Numbered from the stretch's first letter, positions 35,150-44,353 are shown. The stretch is DNA of 64,000 nt from SIAF01 sp046152955 (GCA_046152955.1 JBJXGA010000095.1:15664-79663), one strand, 5' to 3'. Translations and numbers: made by a program. Notes: generated by a model not told the origin, from the letters alone.

Positions 35150-35524
35150 TCAGGCGGCGGTTCCCGAGGTCTGGGCCAGTTCCGCCTGCGCCAGTTTCAC
35201 CAGATCGTCGAACATGTGCGGAGAATGAATCGCCAATTCGCTGAGCGACTTGCGGTCCAGCCCCACCTTGGCCCGCGTCAGCCCATTGATGAACTGCGAG
35301 TAGCGCATGCCGCGCGCCCGGCACGCGGCGGTCAAACGGGTGATCCACAAGGCGCGAAACGACCGCTTCTTGGCTCGGCGATCCCGGAAGGCGAACGCGC
35401 GCGCTCGCAACAGGGTCTCCGTCGCCATCTTAACCAGTTTTCCGCGGGCGCCCCAATTTCCTTTGACGTCGTGCAACAAACGTCGGCGAGCTCTTCGGCG
35501 TGCGGCTGTTTTTCTTGCTCTCAT
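35150..35524 (-). CDS. rplT: 50S ribosomal protein L20
   Basis: A 124-residue ribosomal protein with the conserved basic N-terminus (the usual KRG-rich segment is here KTAARRRARRRLL) and the core RAFAFRDRRAKKRSFRALWITRL followed by YSQFINGL. It nucleates assembly of the 50S subunit and in many bacteria also represses its own operon. Here it follows rpmI by 105 bases. Confidence 0.96.
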   Translation of the reverse strand: MRARKTAARRRARRRLLHDVKGNWGARGKLVKMATETLLRARAFAFRDRRAKKRSFRALWITRLTAACRARGMRYSQFINGLTRAKVGLDRKSLSELAIHSPHMFDDLVKLAQAELAQTSGTAA

Positions 35525-35629
35525 CTGACTCTGCCTGACAAATTGGAATTGCGATTCGTGTGTCTGCGTGGATCCGGGAGTCCGCTCCCAGCCTCCGTCC
35601 GGCGTTTCCCGCGGGACGCTGCCGTGTCG

Positions 35630-35830
35630 TTACAGGCCGGGACGCAGCCCTTCCAGGATATGGTCGGCCCAAACACCCCCCACCACCGCGTCTTGACGCA
35701 GGTGCCGCTTGCGGGCCGACGTCTTCCCCGACAGCAAGTGCCCGCGCCCCCGCTTGCGGTGCTTGACCTTGCCCGAGGCGGTCAGCTTGTAGCGTTTCTT
35801 CATTCCCTTGTGAGTCTTCTGCTTGGGCAT
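35630..35830 (-). CDS. rpmI: 50S ribosomal protein L35
   Basis: A 66-residue protein with the family start MPKQKTHKGMKKRYKLTASG and the basic KHRKRGRGHLLSGKT segment. It lies between infC (200 bases upstream) and rplT in the canonical order. The 200-base gap after infC is long enough for a leader structure, but I could not identify one. Confidence 0.96.
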   Translation of the reverse strand: MPKQKTHKGMKKRYKLTASGKVKHRKRGRGHLLSGKTSARKRHLRQDAVVGGVWADHILEGLRPGL

Positions 35831-36030
35831 GGTCGTGGTGACGATGGTCGAAAGGCGTGCTGGGAGGGGGGAGCCCCGTCCCTGATCTTTTGGTTTTGGA
35901 CTGCGAATCGGGGAGTATAACCACCCCCCCAGGAGATTTTCCAGCCTGGAACCGCGAAAATCCAGCCGGCCGGTGCATTTCCAGCCGGGAATCCGCCGCA
36001 GAATTCTTCAAAACAGCGGCCGGAAAGGGC

Positions 36031-36543
36031 TCATTTCGGGGTCAGGACGGCGGTCATGTTCCGCCCTTCCATCGAGGGGGGCTTTTCGAGCTTGGCGATG
36101 TCTTCCAGCGAGGCGATCACCCCCAGAATCATCTCCCGACCCCGGTCGACGTGGGCCATTTCGCGACCTTTGAACATGATCGTCACTTTCACCTTGTCCC
36201 GATCGGTCAGAAAGCCCCGCGCCTGCTTCACTTTGAAGTCGACGTCGTGTTCTCCCGTTTTGGGCCGCAGGCGAATCTCTTTCACCTGCACGTGGTGCGT
36301 TTTGGTACTTTTGGCCTGCTTCTTCTTTTGCTCGTATTTGAACTTGCCATAGTCCATGATTCGGCAGACGGGCGGCCTTTCGTCGGCGGCCACTTCCACC
36401 AGATCCAAGTCTGCCTGTCGCGCCAACTCCAACGCTTCGGACGTGGGCATCGGGCCCATCAGAACTCCGCTTTGATTCACCACCCGCACCGGGGATATGC
36501 GAATCTGCTCGTTGATTCGATGCGTCGCTTCGATCGCTCCCAC
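36031..36543 (-). CDS. infC: Translation initiation factor IF-3
   Basis: About 167-170 residues. The N-terminal domain has THRINEQIRISPVRVV and the linker PPVCRIMDYGKFKYEQKKK; the C-terminal domain has EIRLRPKTGEHD and ITIMFKGREM-like KVTIMFKGREMAH. IF-3 checks start codons on the 30S subunit. No ATG begins the frame. GTG 36543 touches the purine-rich AAGAAAGG and leaves no spacing, whereas ATC at 36534 is 9 bases after AAAGG. AUC/AUU/AUA starts are known for infC and underlie autoregulation, so the real start may be 36534. Confidence 0.93.
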   Translation of the reverse strand: MGAIEATHRINEQIRISPVRVVNQSGVLMGPMPTSEALELARQADLDLVEVAADERPPVCRIMDYGKFKYEQKKKQAKSTKTHHVQVKEIRLRPKTGEHDVDFKVKQARGFLTDRDKVKVTIMFKGREMAHVDRGREMILGVIASLEDIAKLEKPPSMEGRNMTAVLTPK

Positions 36544-36590
36544 CCTTTCTTAGAAAAATGAACTCGACTGCCGGACCGCCGGGTTTCTAG

Positions 36591-36619
36591 TTTTTATCCG
36601 GTGTTTTGCGACACGTCAA
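36591..36619 (-). promoter_or_regulatory. Sigma70-type promoter of the infC operon
   Basis: On the - strand, TTGACG (complement of 36614-36619) and TAAAAA (complement of 36591-36596) are 17 bases apart. The site lies in the only gap upstream of infC, giving a leader of about 40 bases. Confidence 0.65.
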
Positions 36620-36634
36620 TAACCTGGACAAAAC

Positions 36635-37612
36635 TCAACTCGTTTCCAGCGGCTTTCCCAGCCGCGCCGCGCGATGCCCCTGCGCTTGTCCGACGGTCGC
36701 CTGGAACCGCGGTTCCCCGTCAATCGAGAGCGTCAGCGGCTCCTCCGGACTCCGACCGGTCAGCAGAATGTCCCCCACCACCAGTCCCGCCAGTTCATCG
36801 GCGCGCAACCGCACGGAGCCCAACCGCACTGCCGCCGTGGCGCTCGCCGCAACTTCACTCCCGGCCTCTCGATTGAGACGCCGCTGAATCTCCAACGGTT
36901 CCGGTTCGAGTTGGGCGCTGACCGCCAGCAGACGTTCAGCCCACTGGCTCAGTCCATCCCAGGGGAAGGCCATCCGCAACGTCCCTCCCCCGTTCCCCAG
37001 TCGCAACTCCATCGTGACGGCGATCAATCCGACCTCCGGCGCAGGGGACGTTCCGCTACCAGGGTGACAGTCCATTTGCACCACGCGAGGCTGCACGGCG
37101 ACAATCCGATTCCAGGCATTTTTCCATTCCAACAGCGCGATCTGCGTAGCCCGCCCCAGCAAACGCCGCTCAATTTCTGTGAACCCGCGCTCCCACGGAA
37201 TGTCCTGCGGTTCGCCGCGCCCCCCCAGCATCCGATCGATCAATACGGCTGCCAAAGCGGGGCTCCACACAAGGAATCCGATCTCCTCCAACGGGTCGAT
37301 CGCCAGCGTCGTCACACAACTTCCCGAGGCCTGGGACGCCAAAAACCCTTCGGCAGGCATCTGACCAATCTCGACGGACCGGGCAACCACAGCGCTCCCC
37401 AGCAGCCCCGCCAGTTCGCAGGCGACCGCCCCCGCACAAACGCTATGGATAACGCGCAGCGCCGCCAGTTGTCGCGGGCTGGCCCCCCACGCCGGGATCC
37501 CCCGTGAGCCGCGCTCCCGCGCTCCGTCGACCGGCCGCGCTCGGGCGTGCGTCTGGGGATTGAGCGCCGCCAGCAGCGATTCCACTTCCGAAGGGCTCAG
37601 TATGTCTGCCAT
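36635..37612 (-). CDS. fliM: Flagellar motor switch protein FliM (orphan copy)
   Basis: A 325-residue protein. The N-terminal MADILSPSEVESLLAALN matches the CheY-P-binding peptide of FliM. The middle CheC-like domain contains IGQMPAEGFLASQ and GFTEIERRLLGRATQIAL, and the end carries a FliN/SpoA domain (VRLRADELAGLVVGDILLTGR). It transmits CheY binding into rotor switching. It is away from any other flagellar gene in this window and follows proA by 21 bases in the same direction. Planctomycete swarmer cells are often flagellated, which fits. Confidence 0.8.
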   Translation of the reverse strand: MADILSPSEVESLLAALNPQTHARARPVDGARERGSRGIPAWGASPRQLAALRVIHSVCAGAVACELAGLLGSAVVARSVEIGQMPAEGFLASQASGSCVTTLAIDPLEEIGFLVWSPALAAVLIDRMLGGRGEPQDIPWERGFTEIERRLLGRATQIALLEWKNAWNRIVAVQPRVVQMDCHPGSGTSPAPEVGLIAVTMELRLGNGGGTLRMAFPWDGLSQWAERLLAVSAQLEPEPLEIQRRLNREAGSEVAASATAAVRLGSVRLRADELAGLVVGDILLTGRSPEEPLTLSIDGEPRFQATVGQAQGHRAARLGKPLETS

Positions 37613-37633
37613 CCCTGATCTCGATCCGTGAGT

Positions 37634-38911
37634 CTAGTTCCTGATCTGTCCGTCGCCGCGAGCCACGTACTTGTAGCTGGTCAATTCCCGCAGACCGCAT
37701 GGCCCCCGGGCATGAAACTTGTCGGTGCTGATGCCGATTTCGGCCCCCAGGCCGAATTCTCCGCCGTCATTGAACCGGGTGCTGGCATTGACCATCACCG
37801 CCGCCGAGTCGACCAGCGACACGAACCGCTGCGCCGCCCCCAAATCGGTCGTCACGATCGCATCGGTGTGATGCGACCCATACGTCTCAATGTGCTCCAC
37901 CGCCTGGTTCAAATCGTCGACCACTTTGACCGACAGAATCAGATCGAGGTATTCCGTCCGAAAATCCTCCTCGGTGGCGGCGCGGCTCCCCGGCATCAAC
38001 CCGCGAGAACGCCCGCAGCACCGCAGTTCGACGCCCCTCGACCGCAAATCCGCAGCGATCAGCGGCAAAAATTGGGCCGCGATCTCCTGGTGAACCAGCA
38101 GGCATTCCGCCGCGTTGCAGACCCCCGGTCGCTGGCATTTGGAGTTCAAAACGATCCGCCGCGCCATCTCGAAGTCGGCGGTCCGATCGACATAGACGTG
38201 GCAAATGCCGTCGTAGTGCTTGATGACCGGCATCGTCGCTTCGGCCGTCACGCGCTCGATCAGGGACTTTCCCCCGCGCGGGATCGTCACGCTGATCTGT
38301 TCGTGCAGTTTGAGAAAATGCCCCACTGCGGCCCGATCAGTGGTTTCCACAAGCTGGATGGCAGCCGTCGGCAACCCCACGTCTTCCAGCGCGTCCCGCA
38401 GCACGGCGTACATCGCCTGATTGCTGTGCAACGCCTCCTTGCCACCGCGCAGGATCACGGCATTGCCGCTTTTGACGCAAATCGCCGCGGCATCCGCTGT
38501 GACATTCGGTCGCGATTCATAGATAAAGAACACCACTCCCAGCGGAACTCGGACGCGGGTCACCTCCAATCCGTTCGGACGGCGTCCCCCATCGATCACT
38601 TCCCCCACCGGATCGGGGAGTGCCGCCACCTGCTCCAGTCCCAGGGCGACCCCCTCCAACCTCGCTGTCGTCAGCCTCAGTCGATCGATGGCCGCCTCCG
38701 ACAACCCAAATCCCGGCGCGGCGGCGACATCCTGGTCATTGGCGGCGATGATCGCGGCGCTCCGCGCGCGAATCCACTCGGCCGATCGCCGCAGCCAGCG
38801 GTCCTTCTGATCGCCGCTCGCCTGGGACAAAGCGCGCGCCCCCGCTTTGGCCCGCGTCGCCACATCGGCCGCGTATCCGGCCAAATCGGTGATCTCTGAC
38901 ACCTCGAGCAT
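37634..38911 (-). CDS. proA: Gamma-glutamyl phosphate reductase
   Basis: A 425-residue aldehyde-dehydrogenase-fold enzyme of usual ProA length. It reduces glutamate 5-phosphate to the semialdehyde with NADPH in proline synthesis. Recognisable segments are RVPLGVVFFIYESRPNVT, GNAVILRGGKEA, IPRGGKSLI, the catalytic Cys region NSKCQRPGVCNAAECLLVH and the closing FHARGPCGLRELTSYKYV. proB is not adjacent. It is followed by fliM. Confidence 0.95.
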   Translation of the reverse strand: MLEVSEITDLAGYAADVATRAKAGARALSQASGDQKDRWLRRSAEWIRARSAAIIAANDQDVAAAPGFGLSEAAIDRLRLTTARLEGVALGLEQVAALPDPVGEVIDGGRRPNGLEVTRVRVPLGVVFFIYESRPNVTADAAAICVKSGNAVILRGGKEALHSNQAMYAVLRDALEDVGLPTAAIQLVETTDRAAVGHFLKLHEQISVTIPRGGKSLIERVTAEATMPVIKHYDGICHVYVDRTADFEMARRIVLNSKCQRPGVCNAAECLLVHQEIAAQFLPLIAADLRSRGVELRCCGRSRGLMPGSRAATEEDFRTEYLDLILSVKVVDDLNQAVEHIETYGSHHTDAIVTTDLGAAQRFVSLVDSAAVMVNASTRFNDGGEFGLGAEIGISTDKFHARGPCGLRELTSYKYVARGDGQIRN

Positions 38912-39215
38912 AACGCGCTAAGAACCACTCTCCCGGAAAGCACCTCAAGACAATTGCGTAAATATCGTGCCAACCACGCTTTGGTGTCAATGGGGGTTCT
39001 GCATCCGCTCTCGGCGAACGGCTCAGCGTAAGCTGGCCGATGTCGGTCCACCCACCACCCACCACCCACCACCACCCACCCCAGCCCGCCATCTCCGGGT
39101 TGAGCACCCCGCCCCCCTCCGGTATCATCACACTTGATCGATCTGTAACACCACTCCTCGATTTGCATTCCGGAGTGGCCCCACCCTCCCCGTCCCCCCC
39201 TTCCAGGCGTCGCTG
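38912..39215. other. Divergent intergenic region with a CCACC tract
   Basis: This 304-base region separates proA (leftward) from the planctomycete cytochrome gene (rightward). Its main feature is a run of CCACC/CCCACC units at 39048-39082. On the - strand these are five closely spaced G-runs of three or more, able to form a G-quadruplex. No clear -10/-35 pair was found for either gene. Confidence 0.6.
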
Positions 39216-41660
39216 ATGCTCTCTGCTGAGCTGATTTCCCCTGGACCTGACGCTGTTTCTGGCCTGCCCGGTCAATTCCGGCGACGACGGTGGCCGTGTC
39301 GTTTGGCCCTCTTGGTCGTAGTTTTTCTTGGCTCGATAGGCGTCGCAGCGAGCGACGAACCTTCGGTCCCTCCCACGGAGGAGGACATCGAGTTCTTCGA
39401 AAAGAAGATTCGCCCCCTCCTGATCGAACGCTGTTTCGAATGTCATTCCGAGCGGGGCAAGGCCATCAAAGGGGGTTTGCGGCTGGATAGCCGCACGCGG
39501 ATGCTTGACGGGGGGGACAGCGGCCCGGCCGTCGTGCCGGGAAAGCCAGCCGAGAGTCTCCTGATCGAGGCGATCAACTATGGCCAGGATACGGCGCAGA
39601 TGCCGCCACGAGGGAAATTGCCGGAATCGGAAATCGCGTTGCTGACCGAATGGGTGCGGCGCGGCGCTCCTTTTCCCGAGGCGACTGAATCCCCCGAAAA
39701 AGGAGGACTCGCTCACCGAATTGACTTTGAAGCGGGGCGCACGTTCTGGTCGTTCCAGCCCGTTCGCGAACACTCGGTCCCGGCGGTCAGCCGGCCGGAA
39801 TGGGGCCTCCGCAAGATCGATCCATTTGTTTTGAGCAAGCTCGATGCGGCTCGCTTGAGTCCCAATCCTCCAGCCGATCGGCGGACGATCCTGCGGCGGC
39901 TGGCCTTCGACCTGACGGGGCTCCCTCCGACTCTGGAAGAGTTGGCCGCGTTTGAGACTGACACTTCCGTGGATGCCTACGAGCGGCAAGTCGCCCGGCT
40001 CCTGGACTCGCCGCATTATGGCGAACGCTGGGGGCGATTCTGGCTCGATCTGGTCCGCTATTGCGACATCCTCGAGCAATGGGCGATGGACAAGTCGGCG
40101 AAAGCCTGGCTGTATCGCGATTGGGTCGTCCAGGCGCTCAACGATGACCTGCCGTACGATCGATTTCTGACACTGCAATTGGCGGCCGATCTGCTCCCGG
40201 ACGCGCGTCCGACTGACATCGCCGCGCTCGGTCTGCTCGGCTTGAGTCCCAGCTATTGGAAGGAGCTCAAACTGGACCAGGGGGTGATCAAGGGGGTGGT
40301 CGCCGAGGAATGGGAGGAACGGATTCATACGCTGTCGGGCGCTGTGCTGGGACTGACTGTCGCCTGTGCGCGCTGTCACGATCACAAGCAGGATCCGATC
40401 AGCCAGGAAGACTACTACGCGCTGGCCGGCGTCCTGGCCAGTACTAAGCTCACCCCGCGGTCGATCCTGCCTGCGAATGCAGCGACCGTGGTGGCCCAGG
40501 CCCGCGCCAAGATCCAGGCGTGGCAGAAAACTCGTGATGAACTGCAAGCGAGCAAGCCGCCGCTTCCCGAAGGAAAACTGCTGGATGCCGATCTGGCACA
40601 GCGCATCGCCGAACTGGAGCGCTCGACCCCCAACTATGATGTCCCGCTGGCCTACGCCACCGAAGAAGCCAGCCTGCATGTCCTTTCCGACGGACCCGAC
40701 CGAACCAGACTGGAATACAAGCCGGGGGAACCGCAAAACGTCGCCATGCAGATTCGTGGAAGCGCCACCCGATTGGGGCCGATTGTCCCGCGACGCTTCT
40801 TGACTGTTCTCTCCCCCGAAGCGCCGCAGCCGTTCCAGGAAGGGAGCGGCCGCCGGGAACTGGCGCGGGCCTTCGTCACCGACGCCGCCCCCCTTGTCGC
40901 ACGCGTCATCGTAAACCGCATCTGGCAACAACATTTCGGACAGGGTTTGGTTGACACCCCCAGCAACTTCGGTGCGACCGGCTCCGCTCCCTCGCACCCC
41001 GAGTTGCTGGACGACCTGGCGGCGCGGTTCATCTCCCACGGCTGGTCGTTCAAATGGCTGCATCGCGAGATCGTCCTGTCGCAGACGTACCGGCAATCCA
41101 GCAGTTATGCCGCGGACAAGTTCGCCATCGATCCTGACAACCGCCTGCTGTGGCGAGCAAATCGCAGGCGCTTGGAGGTCGACGCCTGGCGCGACGCAAT
41201 GCTCTTGGCCTCGGGGCAACTCGATCTGGCGCTGGGAGGCGCTGATCGGAGCCTGGATGATCCCGGCAATACGCGCCGCACGTTGTACGCCACCATCAAA
41301 CGCCGGGAACTGCATCCCATGCTGCGGTTGCTCGATTTTCCCGATCCGACGACGCACAACGCCGTCCGGGATGTCACCACCACTCCCCTGCAACAGTTGT
41401 TCATCCTCAACAGCCCCTACATGCAGTCTCAGGGAGCAGCGCTGGCTCGGCGCGTCCGCCAGGAGGCTCCGGGGGACACGCCTCGCCAGATCGCACGGGC
41501 CTATCAGTTGCTCTTCGGGCGACTCCCCACTGCGCGCCAGACGCAACTGGCGCAGGAGTACCTGACCCCCGCGGGGAACGACCCGGGCGCACTGGATGCG
41601 TTGTGGAACCAGTATGCCCAGGCATTGCTCGCGGGGAGTGAGTTTGCTTTTGTCGATTGA
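39216..41660 (+). CDS. Planctomycete cytochrome C / DUF1549 / DUF1553 protein
   Basis: An 814-residue exported protein of a family almost diagnostic of Planctomycetes and their relatives. A long basic N-terminus leads to a hydrophobic segment (LALLVVVFLGSIGVAAS). The PSCyt1 domain holds heme-type CFECH (about residue 83), DUF1549 begins about residue 215 (LSKLDAARL, DLTGLPPTLEE) and contains a second CxxCH, CARCHDHK (about residue 388), and DUF1553 occupies the C-terminal third (ARVIVNRIWQQHFGQGLVDTP). The function is unknown; redox or polysaccharide-related roles are proposed. The paired DUF1501 gene follows 54 bases later, the standard arrangement. Confidence 0.95.
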   Translation: MLSAELISPGPDAVSGLPGQFRRRRWPCRLALLVVVFLGSIGVAASDEPSVPPTEEDIEFFEKKIRPLLIERCFECHSERGKAIKGGLRLDSRTRMLDGGDSGPAVVPGKPAESLLIEAINYGQDTAQMPPRGKLPESEIALLTEWVRRGAPFPEATESPEKGGLAHRIDFEAGRTFWSFQPVREHSVPAVSRPEWGLRKIDPFVLSKLDAARLSPNPPADRRTILRRLAFDLTGLPPTLEELAAFETDTSVDAYERQVARLLDSPHYGERWGRFWLDLVRYCDILEQWAMDKSAKAWLYRDWVVQALNDDLPYDRFLTLQLAADLLPDARPTDIAALGLLGLSPSYWKELKLDQGVIKGVVAEEWEERIHTLSGAVLGLTVACARCHDHKQDPISQEDYYALAGVLASTKLTPRSILPANAATVVAQARAKIQAWQKTRDELQASKPPLPEGKLLDADLAQRIAELERSTPNYDVPLAYATEEASLHVLSDGPDRTRLEYKPGEPQNVAMQIRGSATRLGPIVPRRFLTVLSPEAPQPFQEGSGRRELARAFVTDAAPLVARVIVNRIWQQHFGQGLVDTPSNFGATGSAPSHPELLDDLAARFISHGWSFKWLHREIVLSQTYRQSSSYAADKFAIDPDNRLLWRANRRRLEVDAWRDAMLLASGQLDLALGGADRSLDDPGNTRRTLYATIKRRELHPMLRLLDFPDPTTHNAVRDVTTTPLQQLFILNSPYMQSQGAALARRVRQEAPGDTPRQIARAYQLLFGRLPTARQTQLAQEYLTPAGNDPGALDALWNQYAQALLAGSEFAFVD

Positions 41661-41714
41661 CCCGTTCCGGACTCCCGAGATGATTGTATCCTTCGCGCCA
41701 ACCTCCTCCTTCGC

Positions 41715-43118
41715 ATGATGCCCCCCTCCCCTGTTCTGTCAATACCCTCTGGCGACACCCCCGCGGCCCTTTGGACCCGTCGGGACTGGCTGCATCGCGC
41801 CGGCGGCGGCCTGGCGGCGATCGGCCTGGCTCAAACGCTGCGCGCCGCGGACCGGTCGCCGACCGGACCGCTCTTCCTCCCGCGTGCCAAGCGGGTTATT
41901 CACCTGTTCATGAATGGCGGCCCGTTCCAGGCTGATCTGTTCGATCCCAAGCCACGGATCAACGAATTCGCCGGCCAGCGGCCCCAGGAAGTGCAATTCC
42001 GCACGGAGAACGCCACCGGGGGCTTGATGCCGGTTCCATCCGGCTTTCAGAAGCGCGGCCAGAGTGGATTGGAAGTCAGCGATCTGCTGCCGAAGCTGGG
42101 AGAGCAGGCGGACGAATTGTGCGTCATTCGCTCGATGCATACCGACAATCCCAACCATGGCCCGGCCCTGTTCATGATGAACAATGGCACGATCGCTCCG
42201 TTGCGGCCCAGCATGGGATCGTGGTTCTTGTACGGGTTGGGAAGCGAGAACGAAAACCTTCCTGGCTATGTCGTGCTGTGTCCGGGCCGACCGGTCCGAT
42301 TTTCTGAATTGTGGACGAACAGTTTTCTCCCCGGACAACACCAGGGAACCTACATCAATCACGCCGACCTGTCGCCGGCGAAGATGCTCCCCTTTCTGAA
42401 GAACCCGACGCTCGATCCCCCAGGCCAGCGCCGCCAGCTTGATCTGCTCCGTGAGTTGAACGAAGAACATTTGGCAGAACGAGGCTCTGACCGCGCACTC
42501 GAAGCCCGCATCCAGTCGCTCGAGACCGCCTTTCGAATGCAGTTTGCCGCCACCGACGCTTTTGACATCACGCGCGAGCCCGAAGCGATTCGCGAAGAAT
42601 ATGGCAAGAGCCACTTTGCCAACGCCTGCCTGCTCGCCCGCCGACTGGCGGAGCGCGGCGTGCGGTTCACGCAAGTCTATTACGGCGACGGTCAGCCCTG
42701 GGACACGCATCGCAACCACGACGACCTGACCAAAAAACTGTGCGCCGACATCGACCAGCCGATCGCCGCGCTCCTGCGCGACCTCAAGCGCCGCGGCCTG
42801 CTGGAGGACACGCTCGTGATCTGGGGGGGAGAGTTCGGGCGAACCCCCACCAGCGAAAGCGGCGATGGCCGCGACCACAACCATCTGGGGTTCACGATGT
42901 GGCTGGCCGGCGCCGGAGTCCGCGGCGGCACCGCCTATGGCGCCAGCGACGACTTCGGCTTCCGCGCCGTCCAGAACAAAGTCCACGTCCACGACCTGCA
43001 CGCGACGATCCTGCACCTCTTGGGGCTGGACCACGAGCGCCTCACCTTCCGCCACGCCGGGCGCGACTACCGCCTGACCGACGTGTCAGGCGAGGTGGTC
43101 AGGGAGTTGTTGGGCTGA
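41715..43118 (+). CDS. DUF1501 protein with Tat-like signal
   Basis: A 467-residue protein of the DUF1501 family (alkaline-phosphatase-like superfamily). The N-terminus has WTRRDWLHRAGGGLAAIGLAQ, a twin-arginine signal. Core motifs include HLFMNGGPFQADLFDPKP, MHTDNPNHGPALFMMNNG, the GGEFGRTP segment and a metal-site-like GRDHNHLGFTMWL. In planctomycetes such genes are nearly always downstream of DUF1549/DUF1553 genes, as here. The pair is thought to work together at or outside the membrane. Confidence 0.95.
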   Translation: MMPPSPVLSIPSGDTPAALWTRRDWLHRAGGGLAAIGLAQTLRAADRSPTGPLFLPRAKRVIHLFMNGGPFQADLFDPKPRINEFAGQRPQEVQFRTENATGGLMPVPSGFQKRGQSGLEVSDLLPKLGEQADELCVIRSMHTDNPNHGPALFMMNNGTIAPLRPSMGSWFLYGLGSENENLPGYVVLCPGRPVRFSELWTNSFLPGQHQGTYINHADLSPAKMLPFLKNPTLDPPGQRRQLDLLRELNEEHLAERGSDRALEARIQSLETAFRMQFAATDAFDITREPEAIREEYGKSHFANACLLARRLAERGVRFTQVYYGDGQPWDTHRNHDDLTKKLCADIDQPIAALLRDLKRRGLLEDTLVIWGGEFGRTPTSESGDGRDHNHLGFTMWLAGAGVRGGTAYGASDDFGFRAVQNKVHVHDLHATILHLLGLDHERLTFRHAGRDYRLTDVSGEVVRELLG

Positions 43119-43214
43119 ACTCGATCGCGGAATAACGCATTTGGCGAGCGTGTCTAAGCGTAATCTGCGCCGACTTATCAACTGAACTATCGGCAACAAG
43201 GCGCCCTGACCCAT

Positions 43215-44003
43215 CTAATACGGATAGCCGAACGCGCCAAAGGGGTAGTAGTCAAGCCCGATACGCTCGGCATTCTCTCGAACCAGCCGCCAGTGAAAGA
43301 TCCATCGTGACATGGCCATTTCCAATGTATTGGCAAACAAGTTGATGCCATCATCTGTTCCGTCGGCCCACCAGCCGCACTGCCCCTGGCGGTTGACGAC
43401 CAAAACATCGCCGCATGCAGCGGAAAACAGAATGAACGAAGGATCCCACTTGGCCCCCAAGCGAAAGTCACCCAAGAAAGAAAGTAGCTTCGCCTCTTCG
43501 AGCATCCAATGATCTGTGTCCCAATCGGGGACAGTGCCATCAATCGCGGGAAACTCTTCGCGATATCCAGACATCAGGTCCACAAAATGCGCCAATTCGC
43601 GAGCGTCCGAGAACCCCGCCTTCTCGAGCCTGGCACAAATCCCATCAGAACCCGTCCGGGCGCCTAGCAGGAAGTACTCCTCAGGAAGCGGAGACACTCT
43701 GGGGACGCACTTCCACCAAATCTGCCCTGCCGACTCAACAATTGCTACGGGGCGATACGTCGACCACTCCTTGATCAGGGCCGACTCTGCCGCCGAAATT
43801 GAAGTCTTTTCTCCGAGTCGGTCCTTCCACGCTGCCTCGGCGTTGTTGATGAGATTCGCAGCGAAGACGTTCGCCGTCAGACGCTCAACCTGAGTTGCAT
43901 CCGTATCGCAAAGCGGAAATACATAGACTGGAGGATCCTTGGCACCAACGTATCCACCTCGGCGCGTGACGACATACCTGGACTTGGCCGCCTCTGGATG
44001 CAT
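43215..44003 (-). CDS. Hypothetical protein, possibly SUKH (SMI1/KNR4)-like
   Basis: A 262-residue soluble protein. ATG 44003 has GGGAG 8 bases upstream; a GTG at 44039 is possible. The C-terminal half has DWDTDHWMLEEAKLLSFLGD and DPSFILFSAACGDVLVVN, with a Trp/Gly-rich end (QCGWWADGT), which loosely recalls SUKH immunity-type folds; the similarity is weak. Its A/T content is somewhat above its neighbours'. It follows another unknown gene by 41 bases. Confidence 0.6.
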   Translation of the reverse strand: MHPEAAKSRYVVTRRGGYVGAKDPPVYVFPLCDTDATQVERLTANVFAANLINNAEAAWKDRLGEKTSISAAESALIKEWSTYRPVAIVESAGQIWWKCVPRVSPLPEEYFLLGARTGSDGICARLEKAGFSDARELAHFVDLMSGYREEFPAIDGTVPDWDTDHWMLEEAKLLSFLGDFRLGAKWDPSFILFSAACGDVLVVNRQGQCGWWADGTDDGINLFANTLEMAMSRWIFHWRLVRENAERIGLDYYPFGAFGYPY

Positions 44004-44044
44004 GGTCTCGTCTCCCACCGCAACCGCTCGGCAATCCACTCATC

Positions 44045-44338
44045 TCATGGCCGGCGCGAAAAGATGGATTTCACCCAGTCTCCGGGCTTGTTACCCTCTT
44101 GAGCTTCCACATCACGTTTTGAGGAATCAACTTCGATCGGAGCATCGGCGGAAAGATCAGCATCGTCAAGGTCTGGCAATCCCTCGTGGACGATGACTTC
44201 CATTATCAGCAGGCCATCAACCACTTCGGGGCGGACATGCCACATGCTCATGTCCCACGGATCATGCCGATCTTCGAAGTGCAACGGAAACTCCGGCCCA
44301 AAGTCCAAATCACTCCCTACGAGTGCCGTGTCGGGCAT
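44045..44338 (-). CDS. Small hypothetical protein
   Basis: A 97-residue acidic protein without recognised domain. Notable segments are FEDRHDPWDMSMWHVRPEVVDG and IMEVIVHEGLPDLDDADL; the tail KPGDWVKSIFSRRP is basic. It lies 15 bases after the MoaD-like gene and 41 bases before the SUKH-like gene, all on one strand, so coexpression is likely. Confidence 0.5.
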   Translation of the reverse strand: MPDTALVGSDLDFGPEFPLHFEDRHDPWDMSMWHVRPEVVDGLLIMEVIVHEGLPDLDDADLSADAPIEVDSSKRDVEAQEGNKPGDWVKSIFSRRP

Positions 44339-44353
44339 TCGCGCAGAACAAGC

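Noticed and set aside
39048..39082. CCACC tract as a regulatory operator array
   Set aside because: Units are irregular and consistent with simple-sequence slippage; reported only as a possible G-quadruplex.
38736..41546. A 936-codon open frame on the - strand opposite proA's end and the DUF1549/DUF1553 gene
   Set aside because: It is antisense to two certain genes, its peptide has no domain and an Arg/Gln/Pro-rich composition, and such long shadows are expected at this GC content.
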